Source of the DNA: Bryum argenteum
Lineage: Eukaryota > Streptophyta > Bryopsida > Bryales > Bryaceae
Length of the DNA: 64,000 nucleotides
Assembly: GCA_037043015.1 (NCBI GenBank)
Contig: CM073330.1
Location: 10,248,512-10,312,511, forward strand
Direction: 5' to 3'
Shown here one piece after another: positions 1 through 12,274 of this stretch. A model generated the notes under the pieces. That model did no database searches. It was not told the origin of the DNA and was given only the letters and a program-made list of their open reading frames with translations. How positions within the stretch are numbered: the stretch's first letter is position 1; each line of letters starts with the position of its first letter. The translations under genes were made by a program, and so were the position numbers.

Positions 1-1204
1 CCCATAGTATACTCTTTACAATCACAAGCAACATTGCCCTAACTTAGAAGGCTATCAATTGGCCAGTTTAAATAGTTAAATGTTAAAAAATTCAAGATGC
101 ATAATAGTTCTATAATATAGTCATAAGAAGCAATTATTACGCTCTTGTTAAATGATCAGTGTTAAAAAAAGTATGTTGCTTTGCATTTCCAATATTTCAA
201 GCCTTAAGGTAACCTTACTTCCCCATTTTTCAACATTTAAACATTTATCATTTTAATTAGAAAAACCTTGATATTCAAATTTTCCACAATATTGTAAGAC
301 TTCATCATACATTATCATGTGCGATGATTGAGGCTATTGTTCTGCATAAGAAAGAAAACTTCATTACTAATATATCTAGAAGTGAATACTTTAAATGTCT
401 TCATATATCAAATAACTTTAAAAATCAAAAGTTGAACCTAAAGAGAACCTTGCTTGGTTACATATATTTTGAATATGTAAAGTACTCAAAGAAGGAAAAA
501 CAATATTACATCATCACATTTATCCTTTGCATTTCTCACATGTGTTATTCATTGCATAGTTTTCTAAATCTATATATAAATACGGAGGTGGTATATAATT
601 CACAAAACATTGTCCACACATATATTTTTAAGAAGTACACTACAAGAATATGTAATGATCAAAAATCTAAAAAGTGAGTACCAAACCAGTTACTAGTCTT
701 AAAAATTTATTCCGATTTTTTTTTGTAATTCCAATTTTGATAAAACAACACATTCTTAATATTAAGTAAAAAAATCTCAAATCTAGAAATTTTACGGAAG
801 AGTATAAGTCAACATCAATAAAAATAACATTGTATATCTGTATATCACCAGTAGGAAGTGATGTTAAAATTAATGAATTGATTTGTCTCTAGTGGCGTAG
901 TGTGTTCATTTTAGTTGTGCTTTTAATGACATCAAAATAAATCAAAAATATCATTTTTTTCACTTTTTGATGAATTTTTATCAATCTAGTAAGCTATAGT
1001 ATTACCTATTACACCTACAAATATCCAAGGAAAGTGAGAAAGTAGATCATTCTCATATTTTCAAAAGCATCATCAAAACAAGCAGTCTCCGTTACTAGAA
1101 GGAAGTCACTACAAACGTCATTAGTGTCATTTTCTACATTTTCTACTAGAGTATGTTCAAGAAAAATATAAGGTAGCCTCCTCAAAATGAAAAAGCATCA
1201 GAAA

Positions 1205-1440
1205 TGGCTCACTAGGGTGAACTTTGCACAAGATACTTAATAGTTTAAAAGGTGGATGTATGATGTACTCATAGTGACCATTCTAGATTGCGCCAGTTTA
1301 GGAACACCTATAAGGTCAACTTCAAAAATTCATACCAAATTTTGAAAGAGTTCAAAGATAATGATTCTAGTAGGTCCATGCACAAAAGTTGCTCACCTGG
1401 AGAACTTCACCTCAAAATTGCATGTTCATATTGAACCATC
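1205..1440 (+). repeat. dispersed repeat, left copy flanking RSPH10B
   Basis: Shares ordered words with 8750-8990 and more weakly with 11100-11230 (a GAACTTTGCA word, then GATGTACTC, then TTCTAGATTG, then GATTC(C)AGTAGGTC). All copies have the same orientation, so the RSPH10B gene lies between direct repeats. Type unknown; probably an old transposon fragment. Confidence 0.5.
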
Positions 1441-1950
1441 ATCAGACATGTCACCTTATTGATCACAAAGTTAGTCAATGGTTGTAAAAAGCATCAGAAG
1501 AAAATGTGTAAATAAGCTCAATAATTGGTAAGTACTTTGTTCGTCATACAAATTTATGAATCACTGCTGCAAAGCACCACCGACTTGAATTACACAAAAA
1601 ATGAACACAAGCAACCTAAAGACAAAAACTTTTAGATCTTAGCTATAAATTGAGTTAGGGTTGCTCGTAGCAATACACTAAAATCACAATTAACTTTTTT
1701 GAGAGCGTAATAGATACTTCAATTCGATGATTAAATCCTTTTAGGGTAGAGCTATAAGAACATGGCCACTCGTTAACTAAAACAAGCTCAAGACGCAATA
1801 GTGACAGGTGTGGCTTTTAGGAAGAGGGCCATCATTCTGTCATGAAACGGAAGTGAGCTTCTCAGCTTGCTCAAATCAACCGCCGCCCATTGTCTTCGCG
1901 TTCAAGATAAAGTTCTCTTTCTCCAAGTGACAACACTACTTGCCACAGAA

Positions 1951-2046
1951 GAAGGCGGAATTGCGACATTGGTTTGTCCCTAGACGAAGGGGGAGAGAAG
2001 AAGGCGGAATCGCGACAATGCTTAGTCTCCAGACGAAGGGGGAAGT
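1951..2046. repeat. two-copy tandem repeat, 49 bp unit
   Basis: The unit beginning GAAGGCGGAATTGCGACA at 1951 is repeated at 2000 with a few substitutions; both copies end in AGACGAAGGGGG. It is GC-richer than its surroundings and explains the open frame on the minus strand. Confidence 0.75.
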
Positions 2047-2532
2047 AGGGTGAATACATGCGATTCGGGGGAACATGCATAAGAGAACTTACAAATTGTG
2101 TGGGTGAGTGGGGCTTTCGTAGACTTAAAGGCTCCAACTCCCAAATGTGCACGGAATTTGTCTTATCCAATGTAAAAATCTTGTTCAATGGTAGCCAATG
2201 CCTTAATAAAATATTGTAGTGAAAGTATTTTTATTGAGGATGAAGACATTGAGACAAATGTATGTGGAAAAAACAAATTAGCATTTAGGGTTTATAATTT
2301 GTGAATCCTATATAACTCGAAGGTTTTTAACTCATATCCTTGTAAATCTCAAATTCATATTCAACAATAAATGAGACTATACATTGCAATGTATCATGAT
2401 TTATTTTTCAAAAGACATATGAGCTAAGCTCATTTCACATAGTTATGTATCATGTGATTGTATCACCAAGGATCTCTTGGATATTTTTTTTATATCACAT
2501 TCAAGTATAAGCCTAAACTTTTTTTTATCAAG

Positions 2533-5500
2533 ATGTCGATACGGAAGTCCACACGTCAAAGTGCTAATGTTGAAGGTGGATCAAAAAGAGGCACCGCATT
2601 GGTACGAACAAGTTTATTAGACTCAACACAAGTGTACGAGAAAGAAAAACAAACATATAAGTCATTCACGGGGCATGCGAATATTTTAGAACTTTTGAAT
2701 GTATATGAGCTCTTGAAAAATTCAACCGTTTCACCCGCTATTATTAGTGGATGGATGTGGCATTCATGGCGAGGGGAAGTAAGCGAACAAGGTTTTCCAG
2801 AAGGAGAAGGACGAGCATATTTTGGAGAAAATACCTATTACATTGGTATGCACATTACCTTTGTGCACTATTGGTATTCTATCCTGTAGGTATATCATCA
2901 AGAGTAGGTTGAATAAATATTTTATTTACACCAACCTCAATAGAAGCATGGTATTCTTTGTCTTGATGCACATTATAATTATGCAATAAGATTATACTCA
3001 GTAAACAAGTCTTTCATATAAATTGTCTCCAATTCGTTGGTTGATCTAGGAGGATTTAAACATGGTCTTCTTCATGGAAAAGGGTTATTAAAGTGGGATG
3101 ATGACAAAGGAAAACATCTCTCATTTGAAGGCAACTTTTTCTACAATTGTTTACATGAAAAAGGAGATTACAATTGGGATGGTCAAGGTGCTTATGACGG
3201 AAAGGTAATTCCTCAACCCTACCATAATTCTAAGCATTAGGTATCTTTAGATGCTTGAAACATCTTCTAAACATCATACATCAATAATTTGAATATCGTG
3301 TAGATCCTTGATGGGTTTCCGGACAAAAATGGTGTTATGCAAGAAGGCAAACGAGGACATATATATGATGGAAAGTATGTATATGGTTTGAGAGAAGGAT
3401 TGGTAATTTTTTCATACCCACAATTGTTAAATCTATCTTAGGCTCTCTTTACTTTTCATTGATACGTTTTAAGCCTACATATGTTATAGCTAGATAATGT
3501 TCCAAAGTTGAGATGAGCTATAATTGAAATTGAGCTCTCTAGTGATAGACAATGTATAATTTGTACACTTGTATATACTTCTTTTGATAATATGAAACCA
3601 TTAAAAAGAAAAAATCACATCTTGTGAATCGTAAATTAGTTCTTCTACACTACGAAACACTTGGTAGGTATATCATTGATAGAAATTCTAGAATTTACAG
3701 GTATTCATATACATATATAATCATATCTTAAGTTAATTTCACCAATTCAATCTCATGTAGGGGAAAATGGTTTACAAAGATGGAGAAGACATCCCTAACT
3801 ATGTTGGTGATTGGGTGAAAGACGAAAAACATGGGCAAGGAAGATACATATTTAAATCGGCAACTTATGAAGGTGAATGGGTACATGGGAAGACTGGTGG
3901 ACACGGAATCCAAACTCAATTGATGAACAGAGGTTTTCCAAATCCATTGCGTCCACTTATATTTGCGGCTACCGTTTACGATGGCATTTGGCTTAACGGT
4001 CTTCCACATGGAAGGTATTGTATGCATTAACATATTTGTATGAATATATAAGTGTTGATCTACACGTAGTTGCTTCATTGTCATTGAATTTATTTATAAT
4101 AGGTTAAAGTATTTGAAATATCAGCATTTAGGCTTATAATAACAAAAGTACAATTTAGAATATTTAAAGTTTGATTTTAACATTTTATGATGTTACTAGA
4201 GGCAAACAAATATGGACGTGGGATCATAATAAAGAAACCCTCAATCTTTTACACAATGCATATGTTGGTGATTTTGAATATGGAATGAGGTCAAATAGAG
4301 GCACATTCTATTACGCAAGTGGTGCAATTTATCAAGTAGGTTTTCAGTCAAGATAATCTAACCTTAGACTTCTTGGAGAAAAAATTAGATAGAAATGCAT
4401 ATGATTGTAGATGATTGGAGGATTACAAAGGACTTCCATTCTCTTGTGAACATAAAAGAAAATATCTAAAATTTAACTTCTTGTATGCACATAATCATGC
4501 ATTGATATGTCAATCACCACATGTTTATGTCAAATGAGCATATACCAACTAACATCTAAATTGTATTAGATGCATAGGGATTTTGGAAAAACAACTACAA
4601 AGATGGACATGGTTTATATACATATGACGATGGAAGAATGAACAAAGTACTTTGTACTGCAGACCGTTTTAAATTTCACGACGATAGAAGTATAATGCTT
4701 CATCTCAAACATGTGAGTGTTTTTAATGAGACAAAGAGAGGGTTGACATTTTTACATATTAAATATACATAGTATATTTGTTCATTCATTGCAAAAAACT
4801 TACGCACGTAGTTTTTAATAAAATTACATAAGTTACAATATGTTTATGATAATGTATATTTTAGATGAAGTAATGTCTTATTTCACATACCTTGCATATA
4901 GGCATTGGATAATGTCATAGAAGAAGATATTGATATCGATAGTTTGAAGTTGAAATTGATATATTTGACACTTAGATTCACAAATGCATTTCGGCTTGCA
5001 TTTCATGATTACAGGTTAGTAAAGGACACATTCCTACAAATGTTTGAGTAAATATTGCATATCATTTATGTGTGTATACTATGTCTTGTAAATCTCAAAG
5101 TTCTAATAGGACTGTATTCTTATTGCTTTTTAGATCTAGAATTGAATTATTGTGGTTTTCTATATTCAACTAGATTTGCAACAAATTAAATTTGAAGTAA
5201 ATTATTAGATAAGATTTACATTTTCTTAACATCATAAAAACGTGATAGCTGGTTAGAAATTAACCCGATGGGATCCAAGCACTTATATATCATGATAAAA
5301 CGCCTTGAAAGAGTTGTTGTAAAAAGTGTCCATGTTCCATTAGAACTTATAGAGGGATCCATCATAACTTGTGTTTAAACTCTTAAGGATCCAAGAGGAA
5401 TCATAATTAATTTGATTCTTAAAACTTCAAGAGTAGACCAAATTTGCTAGGAAACATCCTTTTGATTTATAGACCCTTTATATCAAATTTAGAGATATCT

Positions 5501-8270
5501 ATATAATACGTGAAAAACTATTTCACAATATTTTGACTAAATTTAAAAATTCCATACTACTACTACCTAATACTAATATATAGAGACATACTTACGCAAT
5601 TTCACACTTGAGTTCCATAGACATGAAAGCTAAAGTACTTATTGAGTTTGTATACAGTGCCTACTCTACGTATGCTAGTAAGTTTGATTCTACACTCGAA
5701 AAGAAAAAGTTTGAATTAACTGTAGAAGATATCAAAACTGATGATGAGCTTGCAGCACCTGATGGCATAGAAGAACTACCACCTTCACCCCCACCACCTA
5801 CGGAAGAACCTCCACAAGAACCTCAACTAGATGCTGACGGTAATCCAATTCCAATTGTTGAAGAGCCTAAGGTGGATCAATCGGCTGTTCTTCTAAAAGC
5901 TGCACTAAAAAAATATCGTTTGTCAAAAACTGCCTCTGCTAATTTTAGCATTACACAAGACTTCAAAGATGAAGTCTCAAAGAGCTACTTGAAAATGATA
6001 GTGAAGTATGTTCGCGGTAGAGAAAGAAAAGATACATTATTTGGTGATGCATTGGGTGGTCTTGATAACAATTTATACCATATTCACAAGAATTTACGAT
6101 TGGAAGGACAAGCTTATGCTATGACTGTAGATAACTTTTGGCGCCTGTGTTATGATGCTCATGTAAAAACATTGTATATCTATAAGAGTGTAAAAATAGT
6201 GTAAATTTATAATTTATAATCTTGCACTATCAGTAAAATATCAAAAACCTATATCATGTATCTTATTAATTTCTTGCATTCTCTTGCATTTTTATTTCTT
6301 TATCTTATATTTTATTTATTATAATATACTATAGAAAGTTTAGTAAAATAGTGTAGAAATGTCAACTTCCATATGATACACTTGAACTGCAGATAGTAGA
6401 ACCTGGTCTTGGATTAGCTCAAATAGATACTATCATATATCCATCATCAAATTCTTGGGATGATTCATTTGATTTTTATAGTCCGGTAAGTTTATTATCA
6501 TATTATAGAGTTGTACAACTGAAAGAAAGTTGCATCCAGACATATTATTTGCATAACTACATATAATGATAGTTATTTGGTATGGGATTTGGAAAGCTGT
6601 AATGATTTTAAAATATGGTCAATCATTACAATATAGTAGTGAAATCACAATACTTGGACATTAGAAGCGACAACTGATTCATCGAGAGGTGATTGAGAAT
6701 CTAGTGAAAATTGGCTTGTGCAAATATTTTGGGTATGGAATGCAAGTTGACATGAAGGTAATAAACTTATGAAAACTCAAATTTCCTTCTATTATCTTTC
6801 AATCTTCAACATGTAAGTGAAATATGATAACTGAAATATATATTATTGCAAGTAACTCATAATGTGTTTATTATATTGACAATCCTTGTGTTAATAGTTA
6901 CAAGATTTTTTTACACATTGCTTCAATAAAATTGAAAATAAAGATGAAGGATCAACTTATAAATTTTTGATGGAACAACCAACACAAGAAGTTCTTCTCC
7001 ACTTTGAGCCCCAGTTTAGAATATTATTTGCAAAGTTTCTATTGAGGTGTAAATCAAATATGTTTCATATAAGATTAGAATATATTGTGCATTTCTTTCA
7101 GGTTACAATTCTTTCTTATCAAGAATTTCAATGAACCTATTATGTTTTACAATTTGAAAATAAAGTGGTAATTTTTATATCAATATATGATTCTTGAATG
7201 AAATGCTCTATTAATTTTTATATCATATTTTGAAACATATATACGAATGTTGTATAGTACAAATTCTATAAGAATGGAACAATTAAAGACTATATTCTAC
7301 TAACAAAGGTATCAAATTTTAAATTACAGCATATATTGTATGAGGAAGTTATTCCGGAAAGTGATCCAAGTCATATTCCTCCACCTCCTCCACCTCCACC
7401 AGATGATTCCCTCGATGCTCCTCCTTCAATTGAAGTGCCTAAAAACAATCCTTTCCAAGATTCAATATTAAGCGTTGTTTCACAAACTTTGTATCAAGCA
7501 GAGTACATAAACAAGGATCCTAGCATATACTTAGAGCTTGATATAAACTTCAAAGAGTTTGAACTACTTTTGGTCAAATTTGCAATGCTTGTAAGTATAT
7601 CTACTTCCACAAAAAATCATATATCTACAATATCCATGTCATGGTGCTCAAAATATTCTATTAGTCTTCAAACACTCGTTTCATCGAAATACAAAGATCT
7701 CATACATCGTCTTGCTCCTACAATAAATAACATTCATACAAGACATACAAATAATTAAATTGAAGTACTATTTATTACAAAAGTTTGTAATCCGCTACAA
7801 AGAGTTCATTCTTGTTTGAGAGCATTATAAGCTTAATACGCTACATTCAAAAACTTTCACACATTACCTCACCCAATTTATCAAATGGCAACCCTTCTTA
7901 TATCAAGACTATTTAGCATTCTTTTTTCTAAAAAAATGTAGAAATCTACAAAGTCTCTCTCTTTTGTACTAGTCCCTTAACATAACAAATTCTTGAACAA
8001 TTTTTTCAAATCACCTCTATGGGATCATGGTTAGAAAAAAGTGCTTTGTTTTAAGACTAACAAATTGTTTTTTTTTTTTTTACTTTTGTCTAGAGATTTG
8101 CTCCTTATAAGCAACTTGGTGAGGATGATGGCAATCACATGAAGGAACATGTTCAAATGGTACAACACTTTATGAATGAGATATCAAAACTAAGTCCTCT
8201 ACCTCCCATACCCGATGATGAAGAAGAAACAATTGGGGAGGAAGAATTAGAAGAAGAACCTGAAAGTTGA
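2533..8270 (+). CDS. RSPH10B: Radial spoke head 10 homolog B (MORN-repeat flagellar protein)
   Basis: Fourteen exons join in frame: 2533-2845, 3050-3204, 3304-3402, 3761-4014, 4200-4335, 4578-4712, 4902-5014, 5613-6162, 6393-6485, 6665-6757, 6898-7101, 7258-7308, 7330-7590, 8094-8270. They encode 877 aa, matching the roughly 870 aa of animal RSPH10B. Residues about 75-365 carry MORN repeats (for example YEGEWVHGK, YQGFWKNNYKDGHGLYTY, YVGDWVKDEKHGQGRYIF). A proline-rich acidic linker lies near 458-475, a second proline run follows VIPESDPSH, and the tail is acidic. In ciliates and animals the family belongs to the axonemal radial spoke, so the expected site of action is the sperm flagellum. 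The start chosen is the first ATG in the frame after an upstream T tract (MSIRKSTRQ). The exon ending at 7101 uses the donor CAG/GTTACA; the alternative 55-bp intron 7047-7101 breaks the downstream frame. Codon use is AT-rich. Confidence 0.88.
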
Positions 8271-8749
8271 AGCTCTTATTTGATTAATCACAAACTAATG
8301 TGGAACTTGGTAATATACTGTACATGGTTTTGAATTCTATGTATATAAATAAATACCAAACCTTGTGGGGTTAGCGTGAAGAAAATGCCCGTTCGACCTA
8401 CCCTTGATGATATGCACACGGAACATAACAACAATGATAAATCTCTGTATATAAAACACTTCTTAATGTGGAATTTGTTTTAACAAGGGCTACAAAGCAA
8501 CTCCTATTTGCAAGAGTAGGGCGATCTTTATGACCACAATGAACCAAGTTTTAAAACCTTATTCTATATAAAGCTTGTTCACCATTTATATCAACACTTG
8601 AAGAATGTTTATTAAAAAAAAAATGTTGAAAAAAAGGTTATAGACCATCAACAAGGTACAAAGTTTGAGGACCTTGGCGCAAATCACTCGAGTTGATGAT
8701 GTATCTTAAGGCCCTTTTAGTCATTGTGCCATAATGAAGTGAGATCTCA
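8271..8749. other. RSPH10B 3' flank
   Basis: AT-rich sequence after the stop codon. AATAAA-like signals occur near 8348 (ATAAATAAATA), a plausible polyadenylation region for RSPH10B. No gene seen. Confidence 0.5.
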
Positions 8750-8990
8750 AGGCAAGTGTGAACTTTGCAATAGGAACATAGAGCTGATATTTGATGTACT
8801 CTCTAGGAATATTTTCTAGATTGTGCGAGTTTAGAATCACCTACAAGTCCAACTTCAAGATCTCTTTATCTATTTATTTTCGAATTGGTCCAGTTATAAT
8901 GATTCCAGTAGGTCGAAGCTTCTACTTACTTTGCCCACACACACAAATTTGCTCGCATGGCTGATTTCACAATGTTCAAATTTGCGTCTT
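8750..8990 (+). repeat. dispersed repeat, right copy flanking RSPH10B
   Basis: Counterpart of 1205-1440 in the same orientation; its right part merges into the tandem duplication that begins near 8917. Confidence 0.5.
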
Positions 8991-9239
8991 TAGTGTACAA
9001 AATTACCTTCTTGCATCTTAATAAAGGTTTGGTATAGATAAAATTAGTGACATGAAAATGACATAAGGTATGTCATACTAATTGTAAAAAATCTAAGTTA
9101 CACAAAAATGCTTGATCGGGATCCAATATTCTACTTACTTTGCCCACGTACACAAATTGCTTGCATGGTTAATTTCACTATTGCTTTACTATGATCAAAT
9201 TTGCGTCTTTCGTGAGCACATTACCTTCTTTCATCTTAA

Positions 9240-10183
9240 CCCTTAAACGTTTAGCTATATGGTTTGGGGCAGCCCAAAATTGGATCACAACATCTTTTGG
9301 ACTTCGGCATCATGAATAGTGCACTTTTTGAACTTGGGCATCATGAATGATCCAATCAATGATGAGCTTGCAACCTCCTACAAGGCTATGTACAACCCCG
9401 ACCTACCTACCACAATCCTTTCAAAGCACAAAATCACTCATATAAATTGTGATTTGAATTGTAAAATTTCACTTTTTGAATGCATCACAAGAAGGTGACC
9501 AGTTTGACATCAAAATATAAGTGAAAAGTTGAGTACATTGAGTGCTATAGAGAAGATTCTGTTGGAAACGGCCCCCTCGGGGCCGCTCAGACGTTTAACC
9601 CCTAAAGATCCTTGGGTGTTTTTGGGAGCTTAAAACCTCAAAACTCCAATTCTCTACCTCTATGCACTTCAAGGGGTGCGAAACAATTTTTTTATTCTTT
9701 TCTTAACTTCCAACCGTAAGATCTTGTACCTAAGCCAATTTTCAATATCTGATATAAAAATTGACCGTTGGATGTTTACCATTTGAGAGATTATAACATC
9801 CAAAGTTTGTCTACGAAGTTTTTTTGGGCATTGTTGAGATTATTTTTGACACTTTTGGAGGCTGCCCTTGTAAAATTGGTACACTTTTTGACTTGGGGCC
9901 CTTTGGAACTTAAGTAGTGATTTGGTCATGAACATATTTCCAAAAAAAAATTTCAAAAAAATACTAAATTTAAACTGCCCCACTTCGGCTCGCAAACCAA
10001 GAATTGTTGTAGAAGACTCAAAAATTGGAATTTGGCTTTGTAAATTTTACCACATACACTTTGCAGTATAGGGAGCACCCATTAAAAAATTTAGGCAAAA
10101 ATATTACTTTTAACCTATTCATCTAAGCTGCCCAAAATAGCAAAAGCCCGATTTGGTCCTCTTGGATCTTTAGGGGTTAAGGG
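9240..10183 (+). mobile_element. TTAA-flanked MITE, family A copy 1 (interrupted)
   Basis: The element starts CCCTTAAACGT and ends ...ACGTTTAA/GGG once the nested insertion 9599-10180 is removed, leaving about 362 bp. Both sides have TTAA (9236-9239 and 10184-10187), and the empty site at 9018-9021 has a single TTAA. No coding capacity. A perfect GC-rich hairpin (CGGCCCC/GGGGCCG) lies just inside the right end at about 9569-9585. TTAA duplication with CCC ends is the signature of piggyBac-type elements; with no transposase visible, the superfamily assignment is inferred. Confidence 0.85.
9599..10176 (+). mobile_element. TTAA-flanked MITE, family B copy 1, nested in family A
   Basis: The 578 bp element has perfect 13-bp terminal inverted repeats, CCCCTAAAGATCC at 9599 and GGATCTTTAGGGG ending at 10176. 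TTAA is duplicated at 9595-9598 and 10177-10180. It is inserted in the TTAA that forms part of the right terminal repeat of the host family A element. Related copies lie at 54013-54584 and, truncated, near 63440-63922. No reading frame of note. Confidence 0.9.
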
Positions 10184-10290
10184 TTAATAAAGGTTAGTAT
10201 GGATGGAATCCGTGACAAGGAATTGATATACGGTAGGTCATACTAATTCTAAGTCACACTAAAATGGTTTACCGGGATCCAATATGCAAA

Positions 10291-11676
10291 GTGTGAGGTT
10301 GGATTGCGCTGGGTAAAGTGGGTACGAACCTGCGGTACTGAATGTTAGAGGACAAATTGATCACATGTGTAAAGTAGAGCCCTAATTTGCAAATGACAAC
10401 TGACATGGAGAATTGTCAAGCTGGTGTGAGATTAGAATTGAAAGGCTGTTGTCCATCCTGCCTCGCTTTCATACCGCTTGTTAATGCCCGCGTCGAAAAA
10501 CCGAAACGAGGATGCCAATGGCTTTCATTGTGTGCTGCCAAAAACGCATTTTTCTCTTGTCAATGAAACTTAACGGCATCCACATGCATGAAGTTGGTCA
10601 TCCTGCCGCGACCGTCGAATGAGGGGTGAGGGAAGACCTCGTTGAACGAAAGTGTCATTGGATTTAAAATGACATGAGGCATGCCAAAGGGACACAAAAT
10701 ATCCTCCGTATGAGTGGGGAATATGGTGGGAAATATTGTTGTGCACTCAAGGGAAAGGGAGGGAATCTACATACTTCGAGTGAGAAATGAGGAAGTTAGT
10801 AATTTCGGGGATAAGGAGTAGGAAAAGACGAACTTTTCCTATTTTTGTGGTTTTTTTAAACACACACATAATTAAATACAAATTTTAGAAATAAAAGCTC
10901 ATAAGCCGGGGCACCCTAAATATGTACGCATGAGGTACATGCAAGGGAGGTTAGATGTGTATAAAAGCAAGAATCTTGAGTGTCCGCCTTTAGGTGGTTT
11001 CACCATAATTGTTGTTTATACTTTCAAAGACAAGTAGGAGGTTCAAAACTACACGAGGTGAAAAACCGCTCAGCGAGGGCATGAGTTCATTATAGCTTTT
11101 GATTTCAAGTCTTTGATGTACTCATGGTGTACATTTTCTGTTGACGTTTTTTGGTACACCTATCCGTTGATAGAAGATGAATTCAAATTTTGCGGTTCCA
11201 ATTGGTCCAATATTTTGCATACTTTGCAAATCTTCCTACATCAGTTTTCTTGGCTACTCTCCAATGAGCTTGTCATCTAAGTTTATGCGGTTATTGAGTC
11301 TCCTACCTTATAGGCAATCCAAGTCATTATTCATGTGGGGAAATGTTTAGTGAATGGAAGGAAACAATATTCACACTTAATCTATCTTGCAAACCATGTA
11401 CCATACATCAAAAGACATGCATATTGGAAAAATAAGTAAATTTGGATACTTGTTTTTTTGCATGTCACTTTGAGATAAACTACCTTCATAAGTGATAAGG
11501 TAAAGCATCCCAAATTGGCCAAAGTTAGCAATTTGCTTATGTGACAAGGATAAACATATGAGATATGTATTGAGCAAGTAGAGACAAACGTTTGTAAGAT
11601 CATGTAGAGAGATTGTTCGTAGAAATTGAACTTAGTGTTCTTTCTAGATTGTGTGTATCCGATCATTCAAAAATAT
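10291..11676. other. intergenic region with repeat fragments
   Basis: No gene recognised. About 10430-10680 is less AT-rich than its neighbours and contains several CpG sites. The stretch 10840-10990 (TTTTTTTAAACACACACATA, then ATGTACGCATGAGGTACATGC) is repeated in diverged form at 53145-53290. The stretch 11100-11230 is another copy of the repeat that flanks RSPH10B. Two overlapping minus-strand frames at 11377-11666 are unsupported. Confidence 0.5.
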
Positions 11677-11678
11677 TA

Positions 11679-11780
11679 CTCCCTCCATCCCATTCTTATT
11701 GTCTAGTGAATTCTCACAAATCTACCTCCCAAGGTAGATTTGAGAGAACCTACTGAACAATATTAATGGGACAGAGGGAG
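11679..11780. mobile_element. Stowaway-like MITE copy 1
   Basis: A 102 bp near-perfect hairpin with terminal repeats CTCCCTCCATCCCATT and AATGGGACAGAGGGAG, bounded by TA on each side (11677-11678, 11781-11782). The centre is a second hairpin (AAATCTACCTC / GGTAGATTT). TA duplication plus CTCCCTC ends is typical of Tc1/mariner-derived Stowaway MITEs in plants. A second copy lies at 46151-46251. Confidence 0.85.
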
Positions 11781-12274
11781 TACTAGATTGGATAGATGGA
11801 CATAATAGATGAACACTATAAAAATCTTCAAAAATGCTCCTCAAATATTTGCTACTTGAAACTCTTGTTTAGAAGTCTAGGTGTATTGGATACTTCATTC
11901 ATGCTCTTAGGTTTTTCGATAATTGAGTCAAGTTAAGTGATGAGTTTGTGGTGAGTAAGTGGTGTGTCTAGTTCCTATAAGTCCACCTTTTTCATCTATT
12001 TAGGAGCATCAACACTTTTGAAGTGTCAATGGTTCCACTAAGGTGAGTTATTCATATTTGAACCATACAATATTGTCTTGTAAATAAAAAATTATTCCAA
12101 TAATGTGAATGATGTGATGATGTGAGTCAATATCGGAGTCATAAGGCCATATAGATCAAGACATCATTATACCATACATGCAAATTAGTGCAAGGAGTTG
12201 TATTTTTAAGATGTTATTTACTTATGAAATACTCTAAGCGTTTCTCACCATTTTGGTATTTCCCTCATTATAGG

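Larger units (their letters stand above)
1..2532. other. AT-rich intergenic region and 5' flank of RSPH10B
   Basis: No gene is recognisable here. Open frames at 324-677 (+, 117 aa) and 1871-2188 (-, 105 aa) have no familiar motifs; the second runs through a tandem duplication. The stretch 1205-1440 is a diverged copy of sequence found again at 8750-8990. The last few hundred bases before 2533 should contain the promoter and 5' UTR of RSPH10B, but no clear TATA box was identified. Confidence 0.6.
8917..10290 (+). repeat. tandem duplication, second unit split by a transposon
   Basis: Unit 1 (about 8917-9130) runs from CTTCTACTTACTTTGCCCAC to CGGGATCCAAT. Unit 2 starts near 9131 with TTCTACTTACTTTGCCCAC and ends near 10285 with CGGGATCCAAT. 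Unit 1 reads CATCTTAATAAAGG at 9014-9027. Unit 2 has the same words separated by a 0.95 kb insertion: CATCTTAA before 9240 and TTAATAAAGG from 10184. Unit 1 is therefore the empty-site version of the insertion in unit 2. Confidence 0.85.

Noticed and set aside
324-677. 117-aa plus-strand frame
   Set aside because: AT-rich, no motif, no splice partner, no neighbouring support.
7047-7101. 55-bp intron in RSPH10B
   Set aside because: Its use leaves phase 2, while the only acceptor before 7258 requires phase 0; extending the exon to 7101 restores the frame.
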